From NCBI RefSeq assembly GCF_040530035.1, contig NZ_JBEWCD010000002.1, positions 2,027,792 to 2,091,791 on the forward strand: DNA of 64,000 nt. Reading direction: 5' to 3'. The number at the start of each line of letters is the position of its first letter. Position 1 is the stretch's first letter. The notes under the pieces are model-generated. The model did not search any database. It was not told the DNA's origin and saw nothing but the letters and a program-made list of their open reading frames with translations. A program made the position numbers and the translations under genes. Shown here piece after piece: positions 26,369 through 35,412 of this stretch. Source of the DNA: Roseibium sp. HPY-6. GTDB lineage: Bacteria > Pseudomonadota > Alphaproteobacteria > Rhizobiales > Stappiaceae.

Positions 26369-27319
26369 ATGAAAGAACTTTCAAAGACCCTTCCACAGAT
26401 GAGCGGCGACCTCTTCGTTACGGATGGGGGTATCGAAACGACGCTGATTTTCGACTACGGGATCGATCTGCCACTCTTTGCTGCTTTCCCTTTGCTGGCC
26501 ACGGAGGATGGCCGTGAAGCACTGCGTCGCTATTACCGAAGCCACGCGTCTGTTGCCGCGGCACACGGAACCGGTTTCGTGTTTGAAAGTGCGACGTGGC
26601 GGGCAAGCCCCGACTGGGCCGAAAAACTTGATGTTGGCGTGGACGATTTGATCGCGCTCAATCAAAGCTCAGTTTCATTGATGGCTGACATGCGGACAGA
26701 ATTTCCCGGACTGAAAAGCGTACTGTCAGGGTGTATTGGACCGCGTGGTGACGGTTACGTGCCCGGGCAGGTGATGCGGCCGTCGGAAGCAGAAGCCTAT
26801 CATGCCATTCAGGTTAGTGCCTTTGCCGAGACAAGCGCGGATTTGGTGACCGCAATCACCATCAACAATACCCCGGAAGCAATCGGTATCGTTCGGGCCG
26901 CGCAAGGGCACGGTCTACCTGTCGTGATCTCGTTCACTGTTGAAACCGACGGGCGTCTGCCAACCGGCCAGCCTCTTGGTGCAGCGATCAACGAAGTGGA
27001 TGCGAAGACCGACTTCGGGCCTGCCTATTTCATGTTGAACTGCGCTCATCCGGACCATTTCCAGGAGACATTGCGCACAGGTGGCGAGTGGCGCAACCGG
27101 ATCTGCGGGATACGCGCCAACGCCTCGCGTCTCAGCCATGCCGAACTCGACGAGGCCGAAGAACTCGACGATGGCAACCCGGTGGAGACCGGACGCGACT
27201 ATGCGGAGCTGAAGAGCTTCATGCCGCAACTGGTCGTGCTCGGCGGATGCTGCGGTACGGATCATCGGCATATCGAACAGGTGTGCCTCGCGGCCAAGAA
27301 AAACCTGAGTGCTGCGTAG
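26369..27319 (+). CDS. Homocysteine S-methyltransferase family protein
   Basis: A 316-residue TIM-barrel enzyme of the homocysteine S-methyltransferase type. DGGIETTLIFDYGIDLP starts the barrel; the zinc-binding Cys are in MLNCAHPDHF and the C-terminal LGGCCGTDHRHI. These enzymes methylate homocysteine with S-methylmethionine or another donor such as betaine. The ATG at 26369 has AGGAGAAG upstream and is preferred over an upstream frame extension to 26291. The donor cannot be told. The promoter shares an element with the type VI regulator divergon. Confidence 0.9.
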   Translation: MKELSKTLPQMSGDLFVTDGGIETTLIFDYGIDLPLFAAFPLLATEDGREALRRYYRSHASVAAAHGTGFVFESATWRASPDWAEKLDVGVDDLIALNQSSVSLMADMRTEFPGLKSVLSGCIGPRGDGYVPGQVMRPSEAEAYHAIQVSAFAETSADLVTAITINNTPEAIGIVRAAQGHGLPVVISFTVETDGRLPTGQPLGAAINEVDAKTDFGPAYFMLNCAHPDHFQETLRTGGEWRNRICGIRANASRLSHAELDEAEELDDGNPVETGRDYAELKSFMPQLVVLGGCCGTDHRHIEQVCLAAKKNLSAA

Positions 27320-27374
27320 CCCCAAGAGAGCGGCCGCACGAGAAGCGAAATCAACGAACCCGAGGAAAAGACTA

Positions 27375-27743
27375 ATGAAACGATCAAGTTGGCCTCTTGC
27401 CGGGCCACTGGTCCTGGCGCTTGCTGTTGTCTCCGGTCTGGCCATCGCGCTTGAAGACGGCCCACCCGTCGCCAGTGGCTGCGAAAACTCCCTAAGTCCT
27501 TCAAGTGAATTTCTTGTGCAAGGCACAAAGCCCGGAACGCAACTGGCCGGCATGTTGCCGGGCGCGGCCGCATCCGGTCCCGCTCCGCGCGGAGCTTCGA
27601 CGAAGAAGTCATATTTTTCAGTTGAGCCGCGTCATCGCCCTTCATGGTGGCGATCCGCCGGAGCTGCTCGCCGGGCGACGAGCGCAGACATTCACGTCCT
27701 CAGAAGCGATGAAGGAGAGGCAAGATGTCCCGTTTGTCCCTGA
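27375..27743 (+). CDS. Short secreted protein before the di-haem peroxidase gene, possibly frameshifted
   Basis: A 122-residue frame that begins with a clear signal peptide (MKRSSWPLAGPLVLALAVVSGLAIA). The middle is Pro/Ala-rich (GTKPGTQLAGMLPGAAASGP). The end (RHRPSWWRSAGAARRATS) looks out of frame; over the same bases the adjacent frame reads a more natural FQLSRVIALHGGDPPELLAG. A frameshift around 27600 is therefore possible. It overlaps the next start by 19 bases. The function is unknown. Confidence 0.45.
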   Translation: MKRSSWPLAGPLVLALAVVSGLAIALEDGPPVASGCENSLSPSSEFLVQGTKPGTQLAGMLPGAAASGPAPRGASTKKSYFSVEPRHRPSWWRSAGAARRATSADIHVLRSDEGEARCPVCP

Positions 27744-29176
27744 ATGCTGTTCTGGTGTCCACTGTTGGCCTGGCGGCAATGTTACCTGCTGAGGCGGGCG
27801 AATTGCCAAATCCGCTGGAAGATGAAGACTATCTCCACGATGGCGCTCCTGATCCCAAACTGATCGAACTTGGACGCATGCTCTTTTTCGATCCGATCCT
27901 GTCGGGAAACCGGAACATTTCCTGTGGTACCTGCCACGATCCAAGCCGGGGCACCGGTGACGATCTGGCTCTGTCGATCGGCGAGGGCGGTGAGGGTTTC
28001 GGAGCGGACCGCCACAGCGGTCGCAGTGGCGTTACAGGTCGCGTTCCGCGAAATGCACAGCCGCTTTACAACATCGGCGCACGCTCCTACCGGGCTTTTT
28101 TCCATGATGGCCGCCTGGAGCCCGACGCGGCCGGCGTATTCAAGAGCGGCTTCTGGAGCCCTGCGCGTGAGCATCTGCCGGAAGGGCTAGACAGTCTCCT
28201 TGCGGCCCAGGCGATGTTTCCAGTGCTATCGCCCGTCGAAATGGCAGGGCAAAAAGGCGAAAACCCGGTGGCGACGGCGGTCGCCGAGGACCGGCCAGCC
28301 GACGCCTGGGACCTTTTGGCAAAGCGGCTTTCCGGGATCGGCGTGTATCGCGAAATGTTCCGCGAAGCCTTCGGTTCCAGCAAGGTTTCGTTCGTTCAGG
28401 CAGCCAACGCCCTTGCTGCATTTCAGGCTGTCGCCTTCAGATCAAATGGCAGTCCGTTTGAACAAACCCTGCGTGATGGTGAATTTGCAAGACTGAGCGA
28501 CGATGTCTGGGCCGGCATCGATTTGTTCTACGGGCGGGCCGGGTGTGACAGCTGTCATTCGGGTCCGCTTATGACAGATCACGGCTTTCACGCGATCGCA
28601 ATGCCACAGACCGGCCCGGGAAAGGGACATGGCAGCGACACGAGCTACTGGCATGCGAGTGGTTTCATGGATCGCCTGGAGGATGAGGGGCGTTTTCGTG
28701 TCACCTTTGAAAAAGAGGACCTCTTTTCTTTCAGAACCCCGTCACTGCTGAACGTCGCGCTTACCGGGCCCTGGGGACACTCGGGGGCCTATGACACGCT
28801 TGAAGGTATCGTTCGGCACCATCTGGCACCGCAAGCGTCTCTGGAAGCGTATCAAGGCACGGAATTACCGGTTCTCGACGCCGTCATCGAACAAACGGGT
28901 AAGGGATCGAAGTTGATCTTCAGACCAGTGAATCCGGCCCGCCGCAATGCTTTCGACCGCCGCGATACATGGGTGCAAACCAATGTCCGCCTGACCAACC
29001 GTATTGCTGAAGCAAACGACCTTGAACCGATTGAACTCAGTGACAGGGAAGTCGGGCAGCTGGTCGCATTCCTTGAAAGCCTCACCGATCCGGCGATGCG
29101 CGATCGGCAGGATCTGATTCCGGAACGCGTGCCCTCCGGCCTGCCTCTGCAACCGCCGCCTCAAAGCAGCCGATAA
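27725..29176 (+). CDS. Di-haem cytochrome c peroxidase family protein (MauG/CcpA-like)
   Basis: A 483-residue secreted protein with a signal peptide ending near PAEA. It carries two c-type haem motifs, CGTCH (near residue 70) and CDSCH (near residue 278), plus the family motifs GRMLFFDPILSGNRNISC, RNAQPLYNIGARSYRAFFHDGR and SFRTPSLLNVALTGPWGHSGAY. These periplasmic enzymes reduce hydrogen peroxide or, like MauG, modify a protein partner. AAGGAGAGG precedes the ATG. It is longer than classic CcpA (about 340). It is flanked by two secreted unknowns, which may be partners. Confidence 0.93.
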   Translation: MSRLSLNAVLVSTVGLAAMLPAEAGELPNPLEDEDYLHDGAPDPKLIELGRMLFFDPILSGNRNISCGTCHDPSRGTGDDLALSIGEGGEGFGADRHSGRSGVTGRVPRNAQPLYNIGARSYRAFFHDGRLEPDAAGVFKSGFWSPAREHLPEGLDSLLAAQAMFPVLSPVEMAGQKGENPVATAVAEDRPADAWDLLAKRLSGIGVYREMFREAFGSSKVSFVQAANALAAFQAVAFRSNGSPFEQTLRDGEFARLSDDVWAGIDLFYGRAGCDSCHSGPLMTDHGFHAIAMPQTGPGKGHGSDTSYWHASGFMDRLEDEGRFRVTFEKEDLFSFRTPSLLNVALTGPWGHSGAYDTLEGIVRHHLAPQASLEAYQGTELPVLDAVIEQTGKGSKLIFRPVNPARRNAFDRRDTWVQTNVRLTNRIAEANDLEPIELSDREVGQLVAFLESLTDPAMRDRQDLIPERVPSGLPLQPPPQSSR

Positions 29177-29309
29177 CGAGAATCTTCAAACACTGTTCCG
29201 GTGACACCTTGCAGACACCGGACCTTGTCGGGTCCGCGAGAGGCGGACCATCAGGCTCAGGACCCGGCCTGGTCCGAGCACCCAACTGGAAACCCAGGAA
29301 GGAAATCAC

Positions 29310-30041
29310 ATGAAACGTACACTTCTGGCGCTATCGCTTGCGCTTTCAACCACGCTGCCCTCATTGGCCGACGATGCTGTGCAAATGGCTTCGGCCAATG
29401 CGGCCTATGACATGGATGAAAGCATGTCGCTGACCTTTATTTTTCACATAGATGAAAAACTGGCCGAGCAGGATGTTTTCTTCGAAAGGGTCGCAGGATC
29501 GGGCGAGGTGTTTCGTCCAACCGGCGCGACGAGAAACATGGATGCTCCACTGTATGCACCCGCTGACGCCGTTCCGCACACGCCTCTTCAGATTGAAAAC
29601 ACGGGCCCGTGGCGGCGCGGAAAAGCGCTTGGGATTACCCTTGGAGACTGGTTCGCTGCCAGGGGCAGCGGGCACTACTCTTGTGAAAACGGCAAAGGTA
29701 TCGTGAATCTCCGGTTTGAGAAGCTTGTTCCGAACGGCCTCTATACCGTCTGGCATGACTTTGCGATCTGGCCGCCGACCGAGCCCTTTCTCGGCTTCTA
29801 TGACACGCCGCTCGGCTCCCGGGACGGGACCGAGAATGTTTTCAAGGCCGATGAGAATGGCGATGCCAAATTCGTTCGAGAGATCACGCCTTGCCTCCAG
29901 TTGACTGGCGAACAGCTGATCTCAGAACTGGCGATCGCCTGGCATAGCGACGGCAAGACTCATGGGCCTCTGACAGGCGAGTTTTCCACCCAGACCCATG
30001 TGCAGATGTATGTGCCGCTTCCTAAGCGGTCCGGCCTTTGA
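29310..30041 (+). CDS. Secreted protein of unknown function
   Basis: A 243-residue protein with a signal peptide (MKRTLLALSLALSTTLPSLA-DD). The mature part seems beta-rich with two Cys likely to be bonded (HYSCENGKG and TPCLQL) and His/Trp-rich segments (YTVWHDFAIWPPTEPF, AIAWHSDGKTHGP). No family is recognised. It lies 133 bases after the di-haem peroxidase and is likely in the same operon, so a periplasmic redox or metal-related role fits. AGGAAGG precedes the ATG. Confidence 0.75.
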   Translation: MKRTLLALSLALSTTLPSLADDAVQMASANAAYDMDESMSLTFIFHIDEKLAEQDVFFERVAGSGEVFRPTGATRNMDAPLYAPADAVPHTPLQIENTGPWRRGKALGITLGDWFAARGSGHYSCENGKGIVNLRFEKLVPNGLYTVWHDFAIWPPTEPFLGFYDTPLGSRDGTENVFKADENGDAKFVREITPCLQLTGEQLISELAIAWHSDGKTHGPLTGEFSTQTHVQMYVPLPKRSGL

Positions 30042-30135
30042 ACACTGCGGGACTGGTCTGAGGCGACTGATCGGACCTATTCTTAAAGAAGAGCGGCCGT
30101 TCTATGAGCGGCCGCCGCGCCCCGAGGAAGGTTTC

Positions 30136-30633
30136 ATGAACTACACGATGCGCCATGCCGAGCCCGCCGATGCGCCGGGACTTCATGCGATCCTGACAAG
30201 CCCGCACGTTGTTCAAGGATCGATGCGGTTGCCCTACATGCGGCTCAAAAACACCGAGGACCGCTTGTCGGCAGATCCGAACATGGTTCAGATCGTCGCC
30301 GAAGACGGCGGCAAGATTATCGGTTTCGCAGAGCTCGTTTTACATCAGCAGATACCACGCGCCGCTCATGCAGCCGAGCTCAATATGGTCGTGACCCATG
30401 GCGAGCGGCAAGGCGAGGGTATTGCCCGCACGTTGATCAAAGAAGTCATCCGACTATGCGACGGTTTCTATCGGATCAGACGCCTCAGTTTGATCGTCTG
30501 GGTGGACAACGAGAGAGCCATCGAACTCTATAGATCACTCGGCTTTGAAGAGGAGGGACGCATGCGGGACTACGTTCGCACAGAAAAGGGATATTGTGAC
30601 GCTCTCCAGATGGCTCGGATCTCAGAAAATTGA
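30136..30633 (+). CDS. GNAT-family N-acetyltransferase
   Basis: A 165-residue GNAT enzyme. It starts MNYTMRHAEPADAPGLHAIL and contains the acetyl-CoA loop MVVTHGERQGEGIARTLIKEV and the C-terminal NERAIELYRSLGFEEEGRMRDY, which is close to the PhnO/YhhY-type small-molecule acetyltransferases. The ATG at 30136 with GAGGAAGG upstream is preferred over the longer frame. Substrate unknown; it follows the secreted-protein gene by 94 bases. Confidence 0.92.
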   Translation: MNYTMRHAEPADAPGLHAILTSPHVVQGSMRLPYMRLKNTEDRLSADPNMVQIVAEDGGKIIGFAELVLHQQIPRAAHAAELNMVVTHGERQGEGIARTLIKEVIRLCDGFYRIRRLSLIVWVDNERAIELYRSLGFEEEGRMRDYVRTEKGYCDALQMARISEN

Positions 30634-30933
30634 AACGTCTGTGTGCTTTTTCGAGCGAAAGCCAGTCATTACTTTAGGGGTAATTTGGAAAAATCGCATT
30701 GGAGCCCACGAGCCTCCATTGTTGTTTTGGATCAACAGTTTTGGCTGGCTGAGAGCCGGAAAAACGTCAGCTGGCGTTAGCCATTCCAACGCAGTCGACT
30801 TCCAATTTTCAGAGCACTTCCGCGAGCCGAAAGATAGATCCTCGGCCGGATCGGCGCGCATATCCCGGAGGGTCATCAAGGCTGCCAGGTCACAATAGTG
30901 AACACCATACCGGCCGGCACGGGAAAACGCCCT
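30634..30933. other. Intergenic region, no convincing gene
   Basis: About 300 bases between convergent genes. A leftward 125-codon frame crosses it but has no ribosome-binding site or family resemblance and overlaps the GNAT end, so it is left out. Confidence 0.4.
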
Positions 30934-30960
30934 CGCCGGTGAGATACAATCTCGCCGGCG
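30934..30960 (-). terminator. Terminator hairpin of the 30996-31520 gene
   Basis: CGCCGGTGAGAT (30934-30945) pairs with ATCTCGCCGGCG (30949-30960) around a 3-base loop, with one T-G pair. It lies 36 bases downstream of the leftward gene end and on that strand is followed within 7 bases by TTTT. Confidence 0.6.
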
Positions 30961-30995
30961 ATAGTATCGGATTACCCGTTTAGAACTGGCCGAAA

Positions 30996-31520
30996 TCATG
31001 GTCTGGAGAATGAGCTTTGCTCACAAAGACGCATTTCAGCCTCGACCATTTTCTTGATCTTGTCTTGTAACCCTGCAACGCCCTTGAACGGGTTCATGTT
31101 GACCTTTCCGACCTGCACATTGAACGCCTGCTCCTTCAGGAGCCGGTTGAAACTGGCCTGGTAGGAACAGTCCGGCGCTTCGAGGCCGACAGGTGCCGCC
31201 GTTACGGACGTGATGTCCTGCCTCTTTTCGCGAGCGGCTTTGTTGACAGCCAAAGCCGCAGCCGAGTTCATTCCGTGAATATCCTTCAGCGGCGTATAAA
31301 AAATTCCTTCGAAAGTTGAATTCAACGAGAGTGCTCCCCCGCACTTCATCTCGATATCAGAGTATTGCATCTGAATACCCGATTTCCTGATCTGCTTAAG
31401 CATCTGACCGCCAGTTGACTGGAGAACAACCAGCACCACACCCGGATAGTCCTCGTTGTGATACAGTTGAACCCACTCGATCCTGGAGTAGTGTTTTTTG
31501 GCGAATACTTTCCAAGACAT
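30996..31520 (-). CDS. Unknown soluble protein
   Basis: A 174-residue protein starting MSWKVFAKKHYSRIEWVQLYH with GGAGAC upstream. It is a mix of beta strands and helices (YPGVVLVVLQSTGGQMLKQIRKSG; LNSTFEGIFYTPLKDIHGMNSAAALAVNKAAREKRQD) with two or three Cys. I do not recognise a family. The frame is open upstream to 31871 but that part lacks protein character. It stands alone, with a terminator hairpin after it. Confidence 0.6.
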   Translation of the reverse strand: MSWKVFAKKHYSRIEWVQLYHNEDYPGVVLVVLQSTGGQMLKQIRKSGIQMQYSDIEMKCGGALSLNSTFEGIFYTPLKDIHGMNSAAALAVNKAAREKRQDITSVTAAPVGLEAPDCSYQASFNRLLKEQAFNVQVGKVNMNPFKGVAGLQDKIKKMVEAEMRLCEQSSFSRP

Positions 31521-32432
31521 GAATATTGTCTCCACGTGATAGCTTTTAACTGTTGACGCGTAAAACAAACAGCAACAGCGTTTTTTGCCCGTCACAAATG
31601 ACCGCTCAAGCGAGCTTGAAACGTTAAATGCGCGCCAAATCCGCAGTTTCGGAGATTTTCGGGAGTGAGTGTTATCCTTGTCGCTCAAGCACTCTGGCTT
31701 TGAAGAAACCGGCTTTCCAGTGAGCTCTGTCTCGCTCTTTCTGAAAGAAGCGGTCCACAACAGATAGGAAGATGCAAAAATCGAATGTTTGGAGCCGCGA
31801 GCGATCGAACTCCAGCGCGATTTGACTTGCTGTCTCGTCGTCGCCAGCGAGGGCGCAGCAAGCTGTCCCAAAGCATCGCTTCAGGTGGAACCGGAAGGGC
31901 ACACCCGTGAGCTGCGCAGGCGCATTGCAGCATGGTGTTTTGGCCCCTTGGAAGTAGCTACAGATGGTGCGGACACACCGGCTCCGGCAGGGCGGGAAAA
32001 CTTCGAGGGCGTTACGCTCCTCGGGAGAACGCACAGCTTCGTTATCCGCAACCTCGCGGACCAGACGAAATCACCACAGGACCTCGACAAAATAGTCCGC
32101 TGCTGGTCAGAACAACTCAGCGAACAGGCCAGTTGAACGATTGCGGGCATGTTGCAGGGTCAAGGCCAGGGTTGACCTGGAGCCTTTCGGCCTGGAGACG
32201 AAGCGTCAGGCTACCGTCGCGTCTTTGACCCGTGTTTCTAACCGGCTTCCCGCACGATGAGAACAAATCACTGACATGTTTATGCGTGTTTTGAGCGAGA
32301 AATGCGGTCATTCGTCCTTCGATCTGCGCATGTTTCCGCAAAACTCTGAGGGACAGGGCAGCGTGGAAAAAGTTCCTGGCAGACGAAAAAGCGCTTGCCT
32401 CCCAAGGTTTACAGCACTAAACGGAATGAGCC
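31521..32432. other. Long region without a convincing gene, left of tRNA-Ser
   Basis: About 900 bases. Overlapping frames of 110-120 codons on both strands between 31,672 and 32,150 are mutually exclusive, lack ribosome-binding sites and resemble nothing I know. It may hold gene remnants. The tRNA promoter should lie near the right end. Confidence 0.4.
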
Positions 32433-32522
32433 GGAGAGGTGGCCGAGTGGTCGAAGGCGCTCCCCTGCTAAGGGAGTAGGCGGGCAACCGTCTCGAGGGT
32501 TCGAATCCCTTCCTCTCCGCCA
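32433..32522 (+). tRNA. tRNA-Ser (GCU anticodon)
   Basis: A 90-base tRNA including the encoded CCA. The acceptor stem is GGAGAGG at 32433-32439 with CCTCTCC at 32512-32518; the anticodon loop CTGCTAA gives GCU; a long variable arm (class II) follows, and the T loop is GGTTCGAATCC. Its last 17 bases form the left attachment site of the mobile element that follows. Confidence 0.97.
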
Positions 32523-32524
32523 CT
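32506..32524 (+). repeat. attL, 19-bp core direct repeat at the tRNA-Ser 3' end
   Basis: TCCCTTCCTCTCCGCCACT overlaps the 3' end of tRNA-Ser(GCU) and is repeated exactly at 51798-51816. Integration by the adjacent integrase restores the tRNA end, so this is the attL core of the mobile element. Confidence 0.9.
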
Positions 32525-32568
32525 CATAAGTTATTGATTTTATTGAATTTGACGTCTTTCTGGGCGGG

Positions 32569-32589
32569 TTTGTACCCACATTTGTACCC
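32569..32589 (+). repeat. Left arm-type integrase sites
   Basis: TTTGTACCC occurs at 32569-32577 and again at 32581-32589, a 12-base period, between attL and the integrase. A related pair with the same period lies near attR. This is how arm-type binding sites of tyrosine integrases are arranged. Confidence 0.6.
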
Positions 32590-32601
32590 GGGAATTCGTT
32601 A

Positions 32602-34248
32602 ATGCGGTACCTCACCCAACGCTCAAGTGGCTTTCGCTTCCAGATCCGGATTCCCTGTGATCTTGAAAGCATTTATGGCAAAACACCCATTCGGATTTCA
32701 CTCGGCCCGATTCCCGCTATCAAGGCTAGACGTCTTAGCAGGCTCTTGGCTGGGCGGGTCGAAGTCGCGTTTTCTAAATCTCGTTTGCGGGGAACTATGA
32801 GCCGTTCCGACAGTCCAGATACCGATCCGCGTGATCAAATAATTGTAGAGCTACAGGACATGCTCTTAGCGGCGATTTCGGACGGTGAGACTATTCAGGC
32901 GCAATTGGAAGAAAAGCACAGGCTTGAGCTCAAGACGCTTAAGCTAAGAATGCTGACCGACGAGTTAACTAACCAAAAGGCGATGACCGAGCGCATGAAC
33001 CTTGTCGGTGAAAAGATAAGGTCGCTCGCGGAAACCGCTAAGGAAGTGGTCAAGTCTCAGCAGGACGGCGCGACTACGGCTTCGGCATCATCGTCAATAA
33101 AAGAAATGGCTCTACAGATCCAACAAATGCAATCATTGCTTGCTCAAACCCTAAGCGGAGGGCCGCCGAAGCCGCTGCTGTCCGAAGTTTTGGAAAGATG
33201 GAAAAAGGCGAAGCTAAAGCAAGATGTCGCTGCGAAGAACGTGAACGGGCAGATCAATCGAATACGGAATTTCATTGATTTTTGCGGTGATCGACCGTTG
33301 AACAAGTACAAATTCCTAGATTTTCAGGAATACGCCAACCTACTGGTTCACGTTCCGGCGAACTGGAGTCGGCGTCCGGAGATGCGCGATGGAACTTTGC
33401 AAGAGGCCGCTGACTACAACAATGGACTTCCGCCCAAGCGAAGGCATGTAACATTTACCGAAACCACAATTTCCGAAAAGTACCTGAGCCCGCTCAAGAG
33501 CATATTCCGGGATATGGCAGGCCAGCATGATTTTCCAAATCCGTTTGTTGGTGTCGCAGTGCGCATTTCTACCGAAGCTCGAGAATCTGTTGAACGACAA
33601 CCCCTTTCCACTGATGAGTTGAACATTTGGTTCCGAAGCGCAGCTCGGGAAAAACGTCCGGACCTGAAATGGCTGCCATTGCTCGCAACACTGACAGGTG
33701 CTCGTCTCGCCGAACTGGTGTTTCTCCAAGGCAAAGACATAATTGAAGTGACGCCCGGTCGCTGGGCGGCGGACTTGACGAAGCCCTTGGAAAATGAAGA
33801 GGGAGAGGAAGAGGAACGCAAAACCAAGAACCGGGGGAGCAAGCGTCTGTTTGCGCTCCACAGCGCGCTCATTGAAGTCGGGTTCATGCGCTATGTCGCA
33901 ACGCGTCGTGATGAGGAATGGCTATTTCCACACGCACATGGAGTGGGGAAAGAATTAGTCGAACATCCGGCGGACGCCGCATCGAAGAGATTGAACCGTC
34001 GGCTGAAGAAAGCAGGAATCCACAAGCCCTATGAAGTCACGTTTCATTCGACCCGACATTCCGCCAAAGACATTTTCCGTGATGGCAACGTGCCTGAACA
34101 CACGCACGATATGCAGACGGGACACGTCACAAAGACCGTCGCGCGCGGTTATGGTGCCAAGAAGCTCAGGAATATGGACGTCGAATTGATATCGGCTCTT
34201 CCGCTTCCTGAAGGGCTTGATCTGTCACCCTACCTCGAACTGGAATGA
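32602..34248 (+). CDS. int: Tyrosine recombinase/integrase of the mobile element
   Basis: A 548-residue tyrosine integrase. An N-terminal arm-binding part (MRYLTQRSSGFRFQIRIPCDLE) precedes a long coiled-coil-like middle (residues 70-170). The catalytic domain shows LLATLTGARLAELVFLQGKDI (Arg I), HSTRHSAKDIFRD (His-x-x-Arg) and HDMQTGHVTKTVARGYGA with the last His and Tyr. It would integrate and excise the element at tRNA-Ser(GCU). It starts 78 bases from the att core. It is longer than lambda-like integrases (about 350-400) because of the middle segment. Confidence 0.94.
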   Translation: MRYLTQRSSGFRFQIRIPCDLESIYGKTPIRISLGPIPAIKARRLSRLLAGRVEVAFSKSRLRGTMSRSDSPDTDPRDQIIVELQDMLLAAISDGETIQAQLEEKHRLELKTLKLRMLTDELTNQKAMTERMNLVGEKIRSLAETAKEVVKSQQDGATTASASSSIKEMALQIQQMQSLLAQTLSGGPPKPLLSEVLERWKKAKLKQDVAAKNVNGQINRIRNFIDFCGDRPLNKYKFLDFQEYANLLVHVPANWSRRPEMRDGTLQEAADYNNGLPPKRRHVTFTETTISEKYLSPLKSIFRDMAGQHDFPNPFVGVAVRISTEARESVERQPLSTDELNIWFRSAAREKRPDLKWLPLLATLTGARLAELVFLQGKDIIEVTPGRWAADLTKPLENEEGEEEERKTKNRGSKRLFALHSALIEVGFMRYVATRRDEEWLFPHAHGVGKELVEHPADAASKRLNRRLKKAGIHKPYEVTFHSTRHSAKDIFRDGNVPEHTHDMQTGHVTKTVARGYGAKKLRNMDVELISALPLPEGLDLSPYLELE

Positions 34249-34277
34249 AAGATTGGAGAGCTGTACCAGTAGTTCTC

Positions 34278-34814
34278 TTATTTCTCAGGCCACCAAAATT
34301 CGCTCGGTGGGTATCTCGCGTTGATCACGTCTTGCGTTTGATCTACAAGCACTGAGTCCGCCGGTTTGTCTTCTTTAGGTTCTAAGCCGCCTCTAATTTG
34401 TCGGAGCGCAGAGAAAACCTTTTGGTCGGACTGTTCTATTTTTTTTGTTGATTTTATTTTGTTTACAATATCTTTCAGGATATGGGCGATGCTGGCATAT
34501 GTGCCTTGGATGGACGAGAGACGCTCTAGGTCATCTTCAAGTTTTAAATACGGCTTTGCGACGCCAAGCATCAAGGCCATTCCTGCTAAGAAACCGAAAA
34601 CAATTTGGCCAACTTGGACACCAAGGAACGAATAGTTCCACAGACCGAAACCCGCTACACCAGATCCGGCGGCAAACAGGGCCAAAAAAATGTCGATGCT
34701 ACGGATTCGTTTACGTGTTTTTGAAATTCTTTGCGAATAATATTCTTTGTTCAGTTCGCTTGTTCTAAATTCATCGTAAATGATAGCAACTTGGTCTTTG
34801 AGATTGTCCATCAC
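34278..34814 (-). CDS. Two-helix membrane protein coupled to an S6 paralogue
   Basis: A 178-residue protein with about 40 N-terminal soluble residues ([21 protein letters not shown]), two adjacent hydrophobic helices (residues about 40-62 and 66-88) and a helical cytoplasmic tail of about 90 residues. This is the general shape of the SLATT-type two-helix effectors seen in defence operons, but no family match is claimed. GTG at 34814 overlaps the S6-like stop codon (GTGA) and ATG at 34811 shares one base with it, so translation is coupled. It is the last gene of the restriction set. AT-rich composition marks it as acquired. Confidence 0.7.
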   Translation of the reverse strand: MMDNLKDQVAIIYDEFRTSELNKEYYSQRISKTRKRIRSIDIFLALFAAGSGVAGFGLWNYSFLGVQVGQIVFGFLAGMALMLGVAKPYLKLEDDLERLSSIQGTYASIAHILKDIVNKIKSTKKIEQSDQKVFSALRQIRGGLEPKEDKPADSVLVDQTQDVINARYPPSEFWWPEK

Positions 34815-35266
34815 TTAGGCCTCGGCCATGGTTTATTTGGATCTACGCTAGTACCACTATCAGATTCTACCTTAGATTGGTTAACACTTTTTGCGCGTCG
34901 TTCTCCCCGATCTCCACGGTCGCCAACTCGACGCTCGTCTCGGTCGCGCTTTTGCATCATTGGGGAGGGCTCGTCGTCAAGCTCCTCAACCCGAAATGTC
35001 ATAAAGCGGAGGACGTCTTCATTTAAACCCATCTGCCGCTCCATCTCTGCTACCGCAGAGTGAGGTGCGTCTAGGTTCATTAGAGTATAGTGGGCTTTGC
35101 GATTTTTTTTGATTCTATACGCTAGCGTGCGCAGGCCCCAGTTCTCAACTTTTCCGACTTTGCCGCCTTGAGCCTTTATTATGGTCTTGTATTGTTCGAC
35201 CAACTTTTCGACCTCTTGGGTCGACACGTCTTGGCGAGCTAGAAAAACGTGTTCATAAAGCGGCAT
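34811..35266 (-). CDS. rpsF: Ribosomal protein S6 paralogue on the mobile element
   Basis: A 151-residue S6-like protein. The first 105 residues match bacterial S6 throughout: [49 protein letters not shown] and the [12 protein letters not shown] end. The tail [20 protein letters not shown] is the Arg/Asp-rich extension usual in alphaproteobacteria, but it ends differently. Chromosomal rpsF normally sits with rpsR and rplI; neither is here. Its position between hsdM and a membrane-protein gene on a mobile element is odd for a ribosomal protein. It could replace S6, act as a decoy or sense an attack on translation. Confidence 0.9.
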   Translation of the reverse strand: MPLYEHVFLARQDVSTQEVEKLVEQYKTIIKAQGGKVGKVENWGLRTLAYRIKKNRKAHYTLMNLDAPHSAVAEMERQMGLNEDVLRFMTFRVEELDDEPSPMMQKRDRDERRVGDRGDRGERRAKSVNQSKVESDSGTSVDPNKPWPRPK

Positions 35267-35412
35267 TTTTTTCTCTAAAAATAAAATCTGATGTCAGAAC
35301 CGGCGCAAAGACTATTTAATTTGTTGAGATTACTCAAGATTGTTTTGTTATAAAATTAATTCTCTAGGTTGGTCTACTTGGCAATTGAAGCAGGGGAGTT
35401 ACGGAGTATCCA
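35267..35412 (-). other. Gap between hsdM and the S6 paralogue
   Basis: A 146-base AT-rich gap after hsdM. It could hold a separate promoter for the S6/membrane pair, since the other restriction genes overlap or nearly touch. No exact promoter or terminator was identified. Confidence 0.4.

Noticed and set aside
29231..29249. Hairpin GGTCCGC/GCGGACC between the peroxidase and the next gene
   Set aside because: No T tract and both genes are likely co-transcribed; not called as a terminator.
30622..30999. Leftward 125-codon frame
   Set aside because: It overlaps the GNAT gene end and a terminator hairpin, has no ribosome-binding site and no family resemblance.
31672..32150. Overlapping frames of 110-120 codons on both strands
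   Set aside because: They exclude each other, lack start signals and read like chance translation; described as non-coding.
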